Shown here piece after piece: positions 7,049 to 15,393 of a stretch of DNA of 16,518 nucleotides (positions are counted from its first letter, which is position 1; the number at the start of each line of letters is the position of its first letter). The notes beneath the pieces were generated by a model that saw nothing but the letters and a program-made list of their open reading frames with translations, ran no database searches and was not told where the DNA came from. A program made the position numbers and the translations under genes. Source of the stretch: an uncultured Treponema sp. (GTDB lineage: Bacteria; Spirochaetota; Spirochaetia; Treponematales; Treponemataceae). The stretch is from contig CAMAFU010000017.1 of the NCBI GenBank assembly GCA_945833725.1, positions 1 through 16,518 of the forward strand, in the 5' to 3' direction.

Positions 7049-8833
7049 TTATAAAGCCTCGTTCAGCATATTTTTAATGTCCTGAGAAATGCTGTCGCAA
7101 AGTTCGCCGGACATCTTTTTTGCATTTGCAAGACAGCCGTCGCATTTTGCACCAGCAACTTCTGTTCTTGCATTTATGTAAAACTTAATTTTTGGTTCTG
7201 TTCCAGAAGGTCTGGCAGAAACAATTGTGCCTCCTTCAAGAACAAACTGAATTACATTTGATTTTGGAAGATCAAGAGGCTTTTTTTCTGAAGGGGATGA
7301 TGGATTGAATGTTACGCTTTCCTGAATATCCTTTATTTCAACTACATTTTTTCTGCCTAAAGTTGAAAGCCCTTCTGTCCTTAGTTTTGACATTATGCCA
7401 GCCATGGTTTCTTTTCCGGCAGAACCTGGGAAATTCTGGCTTATGGAGCGGTCTTCAAAAAATCCGTATTCTTTCCACATATCGTTAAGGTGCTCGAGAA
7501 TAGATTTTCCCTGAGAAGCCCAGTATAAAGTCATTTCTGCACATATTGCTGCGGCGGAAACTCCGTCTTTATCCATAACTTCTTTTTCAACTTTATATCC
7601 GTAAGATTCTTCAAGACCGAATACATAATTTTCAGAACCGGATTTTTCGAATTCATCTTCAACAGCGGCGATCCATTTAAATCCTGTAAGACATTCGTGC
7701 ATTTTTACGCCGAATTTGCTGCATATATAGTCGCAGAAAGGGGAGGTTACTATTGAACGGATGGCTGCTGGATTTTTTGGCATAAGTCCCAGTTCTTTAC
7801 GGCTTAAAAGAATGTATTCGCACAGAAGGGCACCCATTTGGTTTCCTGAAACAAGAACAAATTTACCGTCTTTATCTGGGAAAGCTGTTCCGAATCTGTC
7901 GGCATCAGGATCTGTTGCCATAACACAGTCGGCTTTTTCTTTTTCGCCCAGCTCAACGGCAAGTTTTAAGGCTGGGGCTTCTTCTGGATTAGGTTTTTCA
8001 ACAGTAGGGAATGCTCCGTCTGGTTCACGCTGCTGTGGAACTGTAATGACTTTTAAGCCTAAATCTCCGAGAACTTTTTCTACATGAAGGGCACCTGTTC
8101 CGTGGAGCGGTGTGTAAACAATTTTTACAGTGCCGGCTTTTTCTTTTATGAGTTCTGACCGGAAAAGCTGCTTTTTGCACATTTCCCAGAATTTTTCGTC
8201 AATTTCCTTGTCGATAAGGACAAGTTTTCCTGATTTTAGGGCTTCTTCCTTAGAAATTGTTTTGATTTCCTTTACGGAATTTACTTCTTTAATGATTCCT
8301 GTATCGTGAGGTTCTATAACCTGAGCACCATTATCCCAGTATGCCTTGTAACCGTTGTATTGCGGCGGATTGTGAGAAGCTGTAACAACTACACCAGTCT
8401 GGGCTTTTAATTCCCTGATGGCATAGGAAAGTTCTGGTGTTGGCCTTAATCCTGTAAAAAGATAGGCTTTTATTCCGTTGGCTGCAAGAATAAGGGCTGT
8501 AGCTTCGGCAAATACATCCGAGTTTTTTCTTGAATCGTAGGCAACTACAGCACTTAAAGTTCCGTCTTTTGCTTTTTCTGGAAAGGCTTTTATTACATAA
8601 TTTGCCAGTCCCTGGGTTGCAAGATTTATTTCCAGAGTGTTCATGCGGTTAGTTCCGCCCCCCATAACGCCCCTTAAACCGCCGGTTCCAAATTCCAGAG
8701 ACTGATAAAATCTATCTTCCAGTTCCTTAAAATCTTCCCTGGCAAGAAGGTCTTCTACTTCTTTTCTGAATCTTGCATCTTTTTCTTCGGCAATATATTT
8801 TTTTGCCCTTTCAATAATTTCTGATTTTTCCAT
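7049..8833 (-). CDS. Phosphoglucomutase/phosphomannomutase, alpha-D-phosphohexomutase family
   Basis: This cytosolic enzyme interconverts hexose 1-phosphates and 6-phosphates, probably glucose, linking glycolysis with sugar-nucleotide and polysaccharide synthesis. The 594-residue protein has all four family sites: active-site serine loop TASHNPP (Ser153), metal loop DPDADR (Asp308, Asp310, Asp312), sugar loop GLEESYGYK (from 406), and phosphate loop RPSGTEPK (from 541). Length and motif spelling match the long bacterial PgmA/PgcA type. AAGGAGG lies six bases ahead of the ATG, a strong ribosome binding site. It is the middle gene of a probable operon: 47 bases behind another mutase and 4 bases before the exonuclease. 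Substrate preference, glucose or mannose, cannot be read from sequence. Confidence 0.93.
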   Translation of the reverse strand: MEKSEIIERAKKYIAEEKDARFRKEVEDLLAREDFKELEDRFYQSLEFGTGGLRGVMGGGTNRMNTLEINLATQGLANYVIKAFPEKAKDGTLSAVVAYDSRKNSDVFAEATALILAANGIKAYLFTGLRPTPELSYAIRELKAQTGVVVTASHNPPQYNGYKAYWDNGAQVIEPHDTGIIKEVNSVKEIKTISKEEALKSGKLVLIDKEIDEKFWEMCKKQLFRSELIKEKAGTVKIVYTPLHGTGALHVEKVLGDLGLKVITVPQQREPDGAFPTVEKPNPEEAPALKLAVELGEKEKADCVMATDPDADRFGTAFPDKDGKFVLVSGNQMGALLCEYILLSRKELGLMPKNPAAIRSIVTSPFCDYICSKFGVKMHECLTGFKWIAAVEDEFEKSGSENYVFGLEESYGYKVEKEVMDKDGVSAAAICAEMTLYWASQGKSILEHLNDMWKEYGFFEDRSISQNFPGSAGKETMAGIMSKLRTEGLSTLGRKNVVEIKDIQESVTFNPSSPSEKKPLDLPKSNVIQFVLEGGTIVSARPSGTEPKIKFYINARTEVAGAKCDGCLANAKKMSGELCDSISQDIKNMLNEAL

Positions 8834-8880
8834 AAAATCCTCCTTGTGAAAAAATCTGTATAGTCAGAAATTTACTTTGC

Positions 8881-10752
8881 TTACGGCATTGCATCGGCTT
8901 TTAAAAGCATTTGTGTTTCCCATTCCAAAAGACGATGCTCTTGTTTTGCCCTGTCGCCTTTTACATCGCACATGACCCGGAAAACTGGTTCTGTGCCGCT
9001 TCCACGCATCCATATAAATGCCAGCGGCGCAAGGGTTGAATCCTTAAAAATGATTTTAAGTCCGCCTTTACCGCTTTTTGAAAAATCCTGCACATTGCGG
9101 GTTTCTTTTGTTCCGTTTGTAATTACGGCTTCGTAACTGTCAAAACCGTAGAGGTTTTTTAATTCCTCTTTGTGGCGTTCCCATTCTGCCTGAAATATTT
9201 TTTGAAAATTTGCCTTTAACTTTGAGTGGTCTTTTGTGTTGATTTTAAGAATGGCCCTTGGTTCGCTTACTCCTGTAGTTGTATAGACAGGAAGACTTGC
9301 AATTATATCGCTGAGGGTAAAATCTTCCCTGTATTTTTCCGGTTGACCGCTTGCATCGCACCATATATGGAAAAGACCTTTTTTTGTGCCTTCCAGAGTT
9401 TTTTCGTCCCGTAAAACAAGAAGCTTGATTAAAGCAAAAATTGTACACAGCGGATCGCGGACACAGGACGGATGAGTAATGTTGCCGCCGTTGGAGCCTT
9501 CTCCGAGAATGCGTACAGTGTAGCCTTCTTCCCGTTTTTCTCTGGCCAGATTAACTACATTTGCTTCTCCCACTTCGCTTCGAAAAACTTTGCCGCCAAA
9601 AGCATTTATTATTTCATCAATGCGCATGGAAGTAGGCCCGTTTACTGCTACTGCAAAATTAGGCATAAAAATTCCTGAGTGCGCTGTAGTTGTTTTGCCC
9701 TGTAAAATTTCTTCTGCCCGTGAAGCAAGACCAGATTTTTTTACCTGCTGTTTCTGGTAAATTGAAAAGGATGTTTCTGAAAGAACGGAAAGGGCAAAAA
9801 CTTCCTGAGCATTAAGAACTTTTGCCTGTTTTTTGTTTTCGTCCCAATAGACAATGTTTCCTCGGTCGCCGTCGCAGTCCGGCATGTAACCTAAAAGACA
9901 TGTATTGTTACCTGAAGACTGCATTTTTTCCATTTCCAGGGCACACCATACGAGGTTTTCCGGCTCTGGAATTATTTCGTGTGCTATTTGACCGGGATTT
10001 CCGTTTATTGATTTTAAAGATATTCCGCAGTCGTTTAAAAAAGAGGAGTCGATGGAAAGTGTTCTGGCAGAACCGTTCATGTCGCATACTACAGTAAGCG
10101 GATGTGTTAAAACAGCCTGCCTTAAGCCTGCAAAAAGGGCATTTTGCTTTTGTATTTCCTTTGTGCCGGAAATAATTTCTTTTGCAAACTGTCTGTATTC
10201 ACTGGATGCTGAATGTTTTGATGCTACACTTTCTGCAAAAATCCAGTCTAAATCTACTTCTGAACAGCTGTTTATAAGTGTTTCTGCATGTTCTTCGGCG
10301 TTTTCTGCATGGCACTTCTGCTGAAACTGTTCAACAAGAATTGCATTTTCCCGGGCATTAAGGACACCGCCGTCATTAAGACCGAATTTTATGCCGTTGT
10401 GGCCTATTGGATTGTGGCTGGCAGAAATATAGACAAAACCGTCCATTATGCGGCTGAAAGCCATTATTTCTGGAGAAGCAATAATTCCCGTATAGGAAAC
10501 GGCAATTTTTTTTGCAAGAAAAACACGAAGCATTGTTTCTGTAATGGCAGGGCCTGTAGGCCTTGTGTCCATTCCAAGAACAATCATGGGCGATTTATTT
10601 TTTGATAAAATATATTCAGAGAAAGTTTCTGCCGCCAAAGCTGCAATTAACCTGTTTTCTTTGCCAATCTCTCCGTTTGTATCGTTTTCGTTTCCGGACT
10701 GGGCAAAAACTTTTCGCCAGCCGGATGCTGAAGTAATCATATTGTGTTCCAT
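8881..10752 (-). CDS. Second, divergent phosphohexomutase
   Basis: This is a diverged member of the same superfamily, of 623 residues from the ATG at 10752. The serine loop reads ISASHNPIGHNG (Ser112), the metal loop PDCDGDRG (Asp292, Asp294, Asp296), the sugar loop GEGSNGGN (about 417-424), and the phosphate loop RGSGTEP (about 583-589). All catalytic residues are present, so it should be active. VGEANVV before the sugar loop recalls phosphomannomutase-type enzymes. The open frame extends to TTG 10788, but that codon overlaps the -35 box of a good promoter; the predicted transcript starts at about ATG 10752 and no Shine-Dalgarno sequence is seen, so translation may be leaderless. ATG 10740 is an alternative. 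It differs strongly from the next gene, so recent duplication is unlikely. Substrate unknown. Confidence 0.88.
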   Translation of the reverse strand: MEHNMITSASGWRKVFAQSGNENDTNGEIGKENRLIAALAAETFSEYILSKNKSPMIVLGMDTRPTGPAITETMLRVFLAKKIAVSYTGIIASPEIMAFSRIMDGFVYISASHNPIGHNGIKFGLNDGGVLNARENAILVEQFQQKCHAENAEEHAETLINSCSEVDLDWIFAESVASKHSASSEYRQFAKEIISGTKEIQKQNALFAGLRQAVLTHPLTVVCDMNGSARTLSIDSSFLNDCGISLKSINGNPGQIAHEIIPEPENLVWCALEMEKMQSSGNNTCLLGYMPDCDGDRGNIVYWDENKKQAKVLNAQEVFALSVLSETSFSIYQKQQVKKSGLASRAEEILQGKTTTAHSGIFMPNFAVAVNGPTSMRIDEIINAFGGKVFRSEVGEANVVNLAREKREEGYTVRILGEGSNGGNITHPSCVRDPLCTIFALIKLLVLRDEKTLEGTKKGLFHIWCDASGQPEKYREDFTLSDIIASLPVYTTTGVSEPRAILKINTKDHSKLKANFQKIFQAEWERHKEELKNLYGFDSYEAVITNGTKETRNVQDFSKSGKGGLKIIFKDSTLAPLAFIWMRGSGTEPVFRVMCDVKGDRAKQEHRLLEWETQMLLKADAMP

Positions 10753-10759
10753 GGATACG

Positions 10760-10788
10760 ATTTTATCATCAAAAAGGAAAAATCTCAA
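10760..10788 (-). promoter_or_regulatory. Sigma-70-type promoter for the mutase operon
   Basis: On the minus strand, TTGAGA (10788-10783), a 17-base spacer and TAAAAT (10765-10760) form a near-consensus promoter, with TGA just ahead of the -10 box. Seven bases separate the -10 box from the ATG at 10752, so the transcript would begin at or next to the start codon. Confidence 0.7.
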
Positions 10789-10834
10789 TTTTTATTTGAA
10801 AAACATTTACTGTCTTGAGTAATAATTACAGTCT

Positions 10835-10972
10835 GCGGCAGGGATAGGAACACCGCCGAAGGCGTTCGGGGGAGCAGCAGGGAAACTGATGATTTCCCGA
10901 ATGGAGCGAAAGCGGAAGTGTGGATAGCCCGGTTTTTGTTCTGTGAACTTTGGGAACAGGACAAAAAGCCGC
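10835..10972. repeat. Folded GC-rich intergenic element
   Basis: This stretch of about 138 bases can be closed by GCGGC (10835-10839) with GCCGC (10968-10972). Inside are CGCC-GAA-GGCG (10854-10864), GGGAAA/TTTCCC (10880-10898), a small GC-GAAA-GC loop (10906-10913), and a 12-bp stem TTTTTGTTCTGT/ACAGGACAAAAA with one G-T pair (10933-10967). TTCGGG (10865-10870) could alternatively pair with CCCGAA (10896-10901). It lies between two outward-facing promoters, so neither predicted transcript includes it. No plausible protein is encoded. It may be a dispersed intergenic repeat or a separate small RNA; I cannot name a family. Confidence 0.6.
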
Positions 10973-11006
10973 CCGAAACCCTCTGAAAATCATAAAGCAA
11001 TTTTAT

Positions 11007-11035
11007 TTGATAATATGAGGCAAAGAAATTATAAT
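11007..11035 (+). promoter_or_regulatory. Sigma-70-type promoter for the chemoreceptor gene
   Basis: TTGATA (11007-11012), a spacer of exactly 17 bases and TATAAT (11030-11035) match the consensus at 11 of 12 positions. Transcription would begin near 11042, leaving a leader of about 30 bases that contains the ribosome binding site GGAGG. Confidence 0.85.
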
Positions 11036-11072
11036 TAAAGATACTTTTGGGGAGTTTTTTTTGGAGGATTTA

Positions 11073-13121
11073 ATGAAGAACAGAAAATCTGTGGCTCGTT
11101 TTATTACATTAAATTTGATTATTGGAATTATCCTGTACGCTGTAATGGTTATTCTTGTTGTAAATTACAGGCTAAAAGGCGGACTTACCAATTATTTTTC
11201 CAGCGAGATCAAAGAGGAATCCCAGCTCATTATGGATGAATTTGATGAAGCCCTTAAAAATTCAGCGGCACTGGCTTCTAACATTCAGCTGGCTTATAAA
11301 ACAATTTATCCAGAATACGGTTTTGACCGCACTATAATGAACAGTTTTGCCGAAGGTGCAAGGGAATATTACGGTGCAAAAAATATTGTCTTTTTTAACA
11401 GTTTTGGAATGCAGGTTTCCAGCCCGAAATTTGGTGTAGTGCCCAAAACTTCAATTATCCGGGATGCGCTAAACGGAAATAAAACTATAAGAATGGAAAA
11501 GGATGATGCTGATATTTATGCCACCGTTATTCTTCCACTTTTGTCTGAAGATAAGGTTTTTGGTGCTGTGGAAATACGCACTCCTGTTTCTACCATGGAT
11601 CTTGCTCAAAAAGCTTCCGTTTCTACAAAGTGCGATTTTACTATTTTTGACGGAAATGTCCGCCATGTTACAACTTTGGAAAATATGCAGGGCACTGTTC
11701 TTGAAGATGACGAAATTTTTGAGGAAGTTAAAAACGGCAGGGAAGTTTTTAAAAATTCTGTTTTTAACGGTCATCATTATGTTTCCTATTATTTCCCATA
11801 TTACGACAGCGAAGGCAATTTTCTTACAACGCTTTTTATCGGAAAATCTCTTGATGTGGTAACTTTAGTTTCCAAAGCTATTTTTTCTTCACTGGTGTGG
11901 GGACTTATTCTTTTTTCCATTCTCCTTCTTGTTGATATAGTTGTTCTTATTTACAACAAAATGATAAATCCATTGAACAAGGTTCGTGGGGCTGTTGCAA
12001 ACCTTTCTTCTGGGGAAGCCGATTTAACTGCAAGAATTCCTGTAAAAAGCGAAGATGAATTTGCTACTTTGGCCTGTGATGTTAATAGTTTTATTGAGCT
12101 TCTTCAAAATTTAATAAAAGAACTTGATGAATCTCAAAGTTCCCTTAACTCTGTAAGCGAAGATTTGGACAGAAGTGCTCAGGATTCTGCTTCGGCAACT
12201 TCCCAGATTCTTGCAAACATCGAAAGCGTACGCAAACAGTCTGAAAATCAGTCTGAATCTGTAAAAAATACTTCTAATGTCCTTAATGCTTCGGCTGTAA
12301 GCGTTGATGAACTTTCTAAACTTATTGAATGTCAGAATCAGCTTATGACAGAATCTTCTGCCGCCATTGAACAGATGCTTGGAAATATTTCTATGGTTAC
12401 GGCTTCTGTAAGAAGAATGTCCGACGGGTTTAAAACCCTTGGCATTACTGTAGGCGATGGAAAAACTAAACTTGGTAGCGTTGACCAGAAAGTTACTCAG
12501 ATTGCAGAGCAGTCTAAGATGCTTGTTCAGGCCAATGCCATGATTTCTCAGATTGCTTCGGAAACAAACCTTCTTGCCATGAATGCGGCTATTGAAGCGG
12601 CTCATGCCGGTGATGCCGGTAAAGGATTTTCTGTTGTTGCAGAGGAAATCAGAAAACTGGCGGAAAATTCCAGTGTTCAGGCAAAAAATATTTCTTCGGA
12701 ATTAAAGGGAATTACAAATTCAATTCAGGATGTTGTTACTCTTTCCCACGATTCTCAAACTGCTTTCGGTGTTATTGTAAATCAGCTTTCTTCTACAGAC
12801 GACATTATCCGCGAAATAACTGGTGCCATGGAAGAACAGCAGAATGCTTCAAAGCAGATTTTCCAGTCTTTAAGCAATATGAAAGATCAGTCTTCCGAAG
12901 TTTCGGAAAAGGCCGGCGACATGATGAACGGCATTTCCAATGTTACAAAAGATATGAATAGTGTTTCTCAGATTTCTGCCACAATACTGGGTAGCATGGA
13001 TGAAATGTCTGTGGGAATGCAGCAGATTAGCGAGGCTTCCCAGAATGTTTCTTCCCTGGCAGAAACTACAAAGAAAAACATCAGCATAATGAACGAAAAA
13101 CTTGGACAGTTTAAAATTTAG
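11073..13121 (+). CDS. Methyl-accepting chemotaxis protein
   Basis: This transmembrane chemoreceptor controls CheA and so flagellar rotation. The 682 residues read: TM1 (about 8-31); a periplasmic sensor (about 35-265) with a Cache-like pattern, including TVILPLLSEDKVFGAVEIRT and a distal segment FDGNVRHVTT to LFIGKSL that resembles sCache_3-type domains; TM2 (about 271-294); HAMP (about 295-347); and a long coiled-coil signalling domain. The CheA/CheW-binding tip is clear at about 495-517 (ETNLLAMNAAIEAAHAG). No C-terminal NWETF-like CheR pentapeptide is present; it ends LGQFKI. The ligand is unknown. GGAGG at 11063-11067 supports ATG 11073; TTG 11061, with GGGGAG ahead of it, is a weaker alternative. 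It is a single-gene unit with its own promoter and terminator. Confidence 0.95.
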   Translation: MKNRKSVARFITLNLIIGIILYAVMVILVVNYRLKGGLTNYFSSEIKEESQLIMDEFDEALKNSAALASNIQLAYKTIYPEYGFDRTIMNSFAEGAREYYGAKNIVFFNSFGMQVSSPKFGVVPKTSIIRDALNGNKTIRMEKDDADIYATVILPLLSEDKVFGAVEIRTPVSTMDLAQKASVSTKCDFTIFDGNVRHVTTLENMQGTVLEDDEIFEEVKNGREVFKNSVFNGHHYVSYYFPYYDSEGNFLTTLFIGKSLDVVTLVSKAIFSSLVWGLILFSILLLVDIVVLIYNKMINPLNKVRGAVANLSSGEADLTARIPVKSEDEFATLACDVNSFIELLQNLIKELDESQSSLNSVSEDLDRSAQDSASATSQILANIESVRKQSENQSESVKNTSNVLNASAVSVDELSKLIECQNQLMTESSAAIEQMLGNISMVTASVRRMSDGFKTLGITVGDGKTKLGSVDQKVTQIAEQSKMLVQANAMISQIASETNLLAMNAAIEAAHAGDAGKGFSVVAEEIRKLAENSSVQAKNISSELKGITNSIQDVVTLSHDSQTAFGVIVNQLSSTDDIIREITGAMEEQQNASKQIFQSLSNMKDQSSEVSEKAGDMMNGISNVTKDMNSVSQISATILGSMDEMSVGMQQISEASQNVSSLAETTKKNISIMNEKLGQFKI

Positions 13122-13145
13122 TTTACTGTTTTAAGTGGTTTTATC

Positions 13146-13196
13146 CGGCATTTGTTTGGGGCTGTTTTGAGCTTCCTTTCAAATGCCGTTTTTTTT
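13146..13196 (+). terminator. Intrinsic terminator of the chemoreceptor gene
   Basis: CGGCATTTG (13146-13154) pairs perfectly with CAAATGCCG (13180-13188), and eight T follow (13189-13196). The 25-base loop may pair further inside. It begins 25 bases after the stop codon. Confidence 0.9.
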
Positions 13197-13224
13197 GCTT
13201 TGCTGTAATGTCTGTATTGTACAT

Positions 13225-13267
13225 AAAAAAAAGGCTGACTTTCCCTTTTGCAGAAAAATCAGCCTTT
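13225..13267 (-). terminator. Intrinsic terminator of the TRAP binding-protein gene
   Basis: Read on the minus strand, AAAGGCTGA (13267-13259) pairs with TCAGCCTTT (13238-13230) and runs into eight T (complement of the A run 13225-13232). It lies 29 bases beyond the dctP stop and faces the chemoreceptor terminator across a short gap, separating the two convergent genes. Confidence 0.88.
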
Positions 13268-13295
13268 GCCGTCAGTTAATGTTTTATAAATACAT

Positions 13296-14282
13296 TTATT
13301 TTGTAAATGCTTTAACTTTGTTCATAAGATCCTGACCGTAAACTTCTGTAAAAATGTCCAGAACAGACTGGGTTGCTTTTTTGAATTCTGTTAAATCAGG
13401 GCGGGTAATTATCATGCCTTCTTTTTTTAGGCCTTCTACAAGAGAGTCTGTCTGTTCCTTTACCATTTTTCTGTTTAAGTCCTGAGCTTTTATGGCAGCT
13501 TCCTGTACAACTTTTTTTTCTGTTGGAGTAAGTTTGTCCCAAATGTCTTTTCTGATTACAAGAGGCATTGCATCGTAGCTGTGATTTGTGATTGAAAGGT
13601 ATTTTTGAACTTTGTAGAGTTTATTGTTGTAAATAACAGGAATCGGGTTTTCCTGAGAATCGAACTGACCTGCCTTTAATGCTGCAGGAAGTTTTCCGAA
13701 ATCCAGAGGTTCCGGGCGGGCTCCTAAAGCTGTCATTGTTTCCATTACAATCTGGTTTGCCGGAGTTCTGATTTTTAGACCTTTCATGTCTGAAACTTTA
13801 TTTACAGGTTTGTTTGTTGTAGTAACGCAGCGGAATCCGTTGTCGTAATGAGCAAGGACTACAATGTTTGAGTTTTCCAGTTCTTTGTTTACATTTTTTA
13901 CAATATCGCTGTCCATAAATTTCCATGCTTTGTAAAAGTCGCTGAAAAGGAACGGAAGGGCAGATACACCCACATTTGTTGCATAAACGCCGAAATTTCC
14001 GGCACTGGAAACTGTCATGTCAATATTGCCTTTGTTGATGACGCTTTCGATAAGGGCTGTGTCTGAAGCTGTCATACCGATGGATGGAAGTTTTGTATTG
14101 TCGTACAGTTCTACTGTAATGCTTCCTTTGGAATTTTTTTCAACTTCCTCCTTAAAAAGTTTTGAAGCAACACCCCTTGGATCTTGGGCACCTGTTGAAT
14201 ATCCAAGTTTAATTGTTGTTGCCGGAAAAATTGCACTTGCAGCAAAAAGTGCCGTAACGATTGAAAGTAAAACCTTTTTCAT
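13296..14282 (-). CDS. dctP: TRAP transporter substrate-binding protein, DctP family
   Basis: This periplasmic receptor of a tripartite ATP-independent transporter delivers an organic acid to a DctQM-type membrane pair. It is a typical 328 residues. The first 20 or so form a signal peptide (MKKVLLSIVTALFAASAIF), followed by IKLGYSTGAQDPRG. The family region MKGLKIRTPANQ carries the conserved carboxylate-binding Arg at 172. The downstream LPAALKAGQFDSQENP is also characteristic, as is GFRCVTT (Arg151). AGGAG precedes the ATG by seven to eight bases. No lipobox Cys is present, so it should be soluble. No DctQ or DctM gene occurs here: this gene has its own promoter and terminator and looks orphan. 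The ligand is probably a carboxylate but cannot be specified. Confidence 0.93.
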   Translation of the reverse strand: MKKVLLSIVTALFAASAIFPATTIKLGYSTGAQDPRGVASKLFKEEVEKNSKGSITVELYDNTKLPSIGMTASDTALIESVINKGNIDMTVSSAGNFGVYATNVGVSALPFLFSDFYKAWKFMDSDIVKNVNKELENSNIVVLAHYDNGFRCVTTTNKPVNKVSDMKGLKIRTPANQIVMETMTALGARPEPLDFGKLPAALKAGQFDSQENPIPVIYNNKLYKVQKYLSITNHSYDAMPLVIRKDIWDKLTPTEKKVVQEAAIKAQDLNRKMVKEQTDSLVEGLKKEGMIITRPDLTEFKKATQSVLDIFTEVYGQDLMNKVKAFTK

Positions 14283-14374
14283 AGTTGTACTCCTGTAAAA
14301 TTTTTGCTCTCCAATTGATTGTTTAGAAAAAGGGAAAGAATATTAAAGTTCATTCCCCGCTAATTTCTTTTAAA

Positions 14375-14383
14375 ATTATATCA
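14375..14383 (-). promoter_or_regulatory. Extended -10 promoter for dctP
   Basis: On the minus strand TGATATAAT gives TGn followed by a perfect TATAAT (14380-14375). No convincing -35 box is seen at 16-18 bases. Transcription would begin near 14368, giving a leader of about 85 bases before the dctP start. Confidence 0.6.
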
Positions 14384-14456
14384 CCAATTTTTTAGAAATG
14401 AAGTTATATTTCATTTATTTTTTTTATAACGGTAACAGGGCAGATAAAGTTTCTGT

Positions 14457-15323
14457 CTAATAGGAATCTATGTTGTATGTAAGGGATTTTTCTTTTCCAA
14501 GAATATCTGAAACTATAACCGTAATTTTGTTTTTTCCTTTTGGAAGGGTAATTTCTCCCAAAAGCGTTTTTTTATTGTCGGGGAAAATTTCTTTTGATGT
14601 GTACGGTTTTTTCCCGTCGGTGCAGAGTTTTCCTTTTTGTTCTATAAGAGTGTCGTATTTTATTGTGTCTGCTATTGCGCCATTTATAAGAAGTAGGGAT
14701 TTGTAGTGCATGGAACTGTTCTGTCTGTCCATGTAAATTCTATATGTGCCGCTTGGAATTCTTGAAGTTTTATTAAAGTCGTAGTCCGCACCTTTTTTAT
14801 TCTGTGCTGTAACATTTGTAATGGATAAAACAGGTTCTTCTCCGAATCTCGGCATTAAAAGTCTTGGATTAACATAGGCTTTGGCTTTTGTGTCGATAAC
14901 CTGGAATTCAAGGAGGGAACTTCCTTTCTGCCAGCCGGAAAGTCCGCATACGCCAAAGGATGTACCTGTTTCCACTGTTGAAAGAGAATATCGCTCTTTT
15001 TGCCCTTCGAAAGACAGGTTTGCATAAACAGTAAGAAGATTATCGTTGTGGGCAACAATAACTGCATTTCCCAGTGTGCTTTCAAACATATCCGGTTCCT
15101 GTTCATGTTCGCTTAGCACAACGGTAACTTTGCCTTTGTCGGTGGCTTTTATTTCATCACTGCCGGAAAAAATTAAAGATGGGCTTAAAAGACCGCCTCT
15201 CTCCTGAGCAAAATATGTATGAAAAGAATCCGATTGAATTTCTGACTGCGGCCAGTCAAAGGAAAAAGAACTGGCAATAATGAAAACCAGATTTAAAAAA
15301 AGCAGTGCACATTTTTTTTTCAT
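14457..15323 (-). CDS. Secreted M23/LytM-like protein, probably catalytically inactive
   Basis: This 288-residue exported protein has a signal peptide (MKKKCALLFLNLVFIIASSFS) and probable cleavage before FDWPQ. Residues about 35-160 resemble the LytM (peptidase M23) beta-barrel: KGKVTVVLS, then GNAVIVAHNDNLLTVYANL, then a Gly-rich turn and LLEFQVIDTKAKAYVNPRLL, as in the end of M23 domains. The zinc ligands look lost: no HxxxD motif occurs, and the usual YAHL reads YANL. It may therefore bind peptidoglycan or activate an amidase rather than cut; this is inference. The last 120 residues are predicted beta structure without a family I recognise. GGAGG lies eight bases before the ATG. It follows the beta-propeller gene by 70 bases, probably as one operon. 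Confidence 0.7.
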   Translation of the reverse strand: MKKKCALLFLNLVFIIASSFSFDWPQSEIQSDSFHTYFAQERGGLLSPSLIFSGSDEIKATDKGKVTVVLSEHEQEPDMFESTLGNAVIVAHNDNLLTVYANLSFEGQKERYSLSTVETGTSFGVCGLSGWQKGSSLLEFQVIDTKAKAYVNPRLLMPRFGEEPVLSITNVTAQNKKGADYDFNKTSRIPSGTYRIYMDRQNSSMHYKSLLLINGAIADTIKYDTLIEQKGKLCTDGKKPYTSKEIFPDNKKTLLGEITLPKGKNKITVIVSDILGKEKSLTYNIDSY

Positions 15324-15393
15324 TTTGAATCCTCCGTCTAAAAATTTTATGACAGGCTGAAAATAGTTTTACAGGAATGTAATTTTTGCATTT

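Noticed and set aside
10785..11000. A 71-codon open frame on the minus strand across the divergent intergenic region
   Set aside because: It covers the folded element and the mutase promoter, has unlike composition and no recognisable domain. It is best explained as a chance frame in GC-rich structured DNA.
15340..15393. Hairpin TTACA-GGAA-TGTAA followed by five T as a plus-strand terminator
   Set aside because: The stem is only five AT-rich pairs, and no plus-strand gene ends there.
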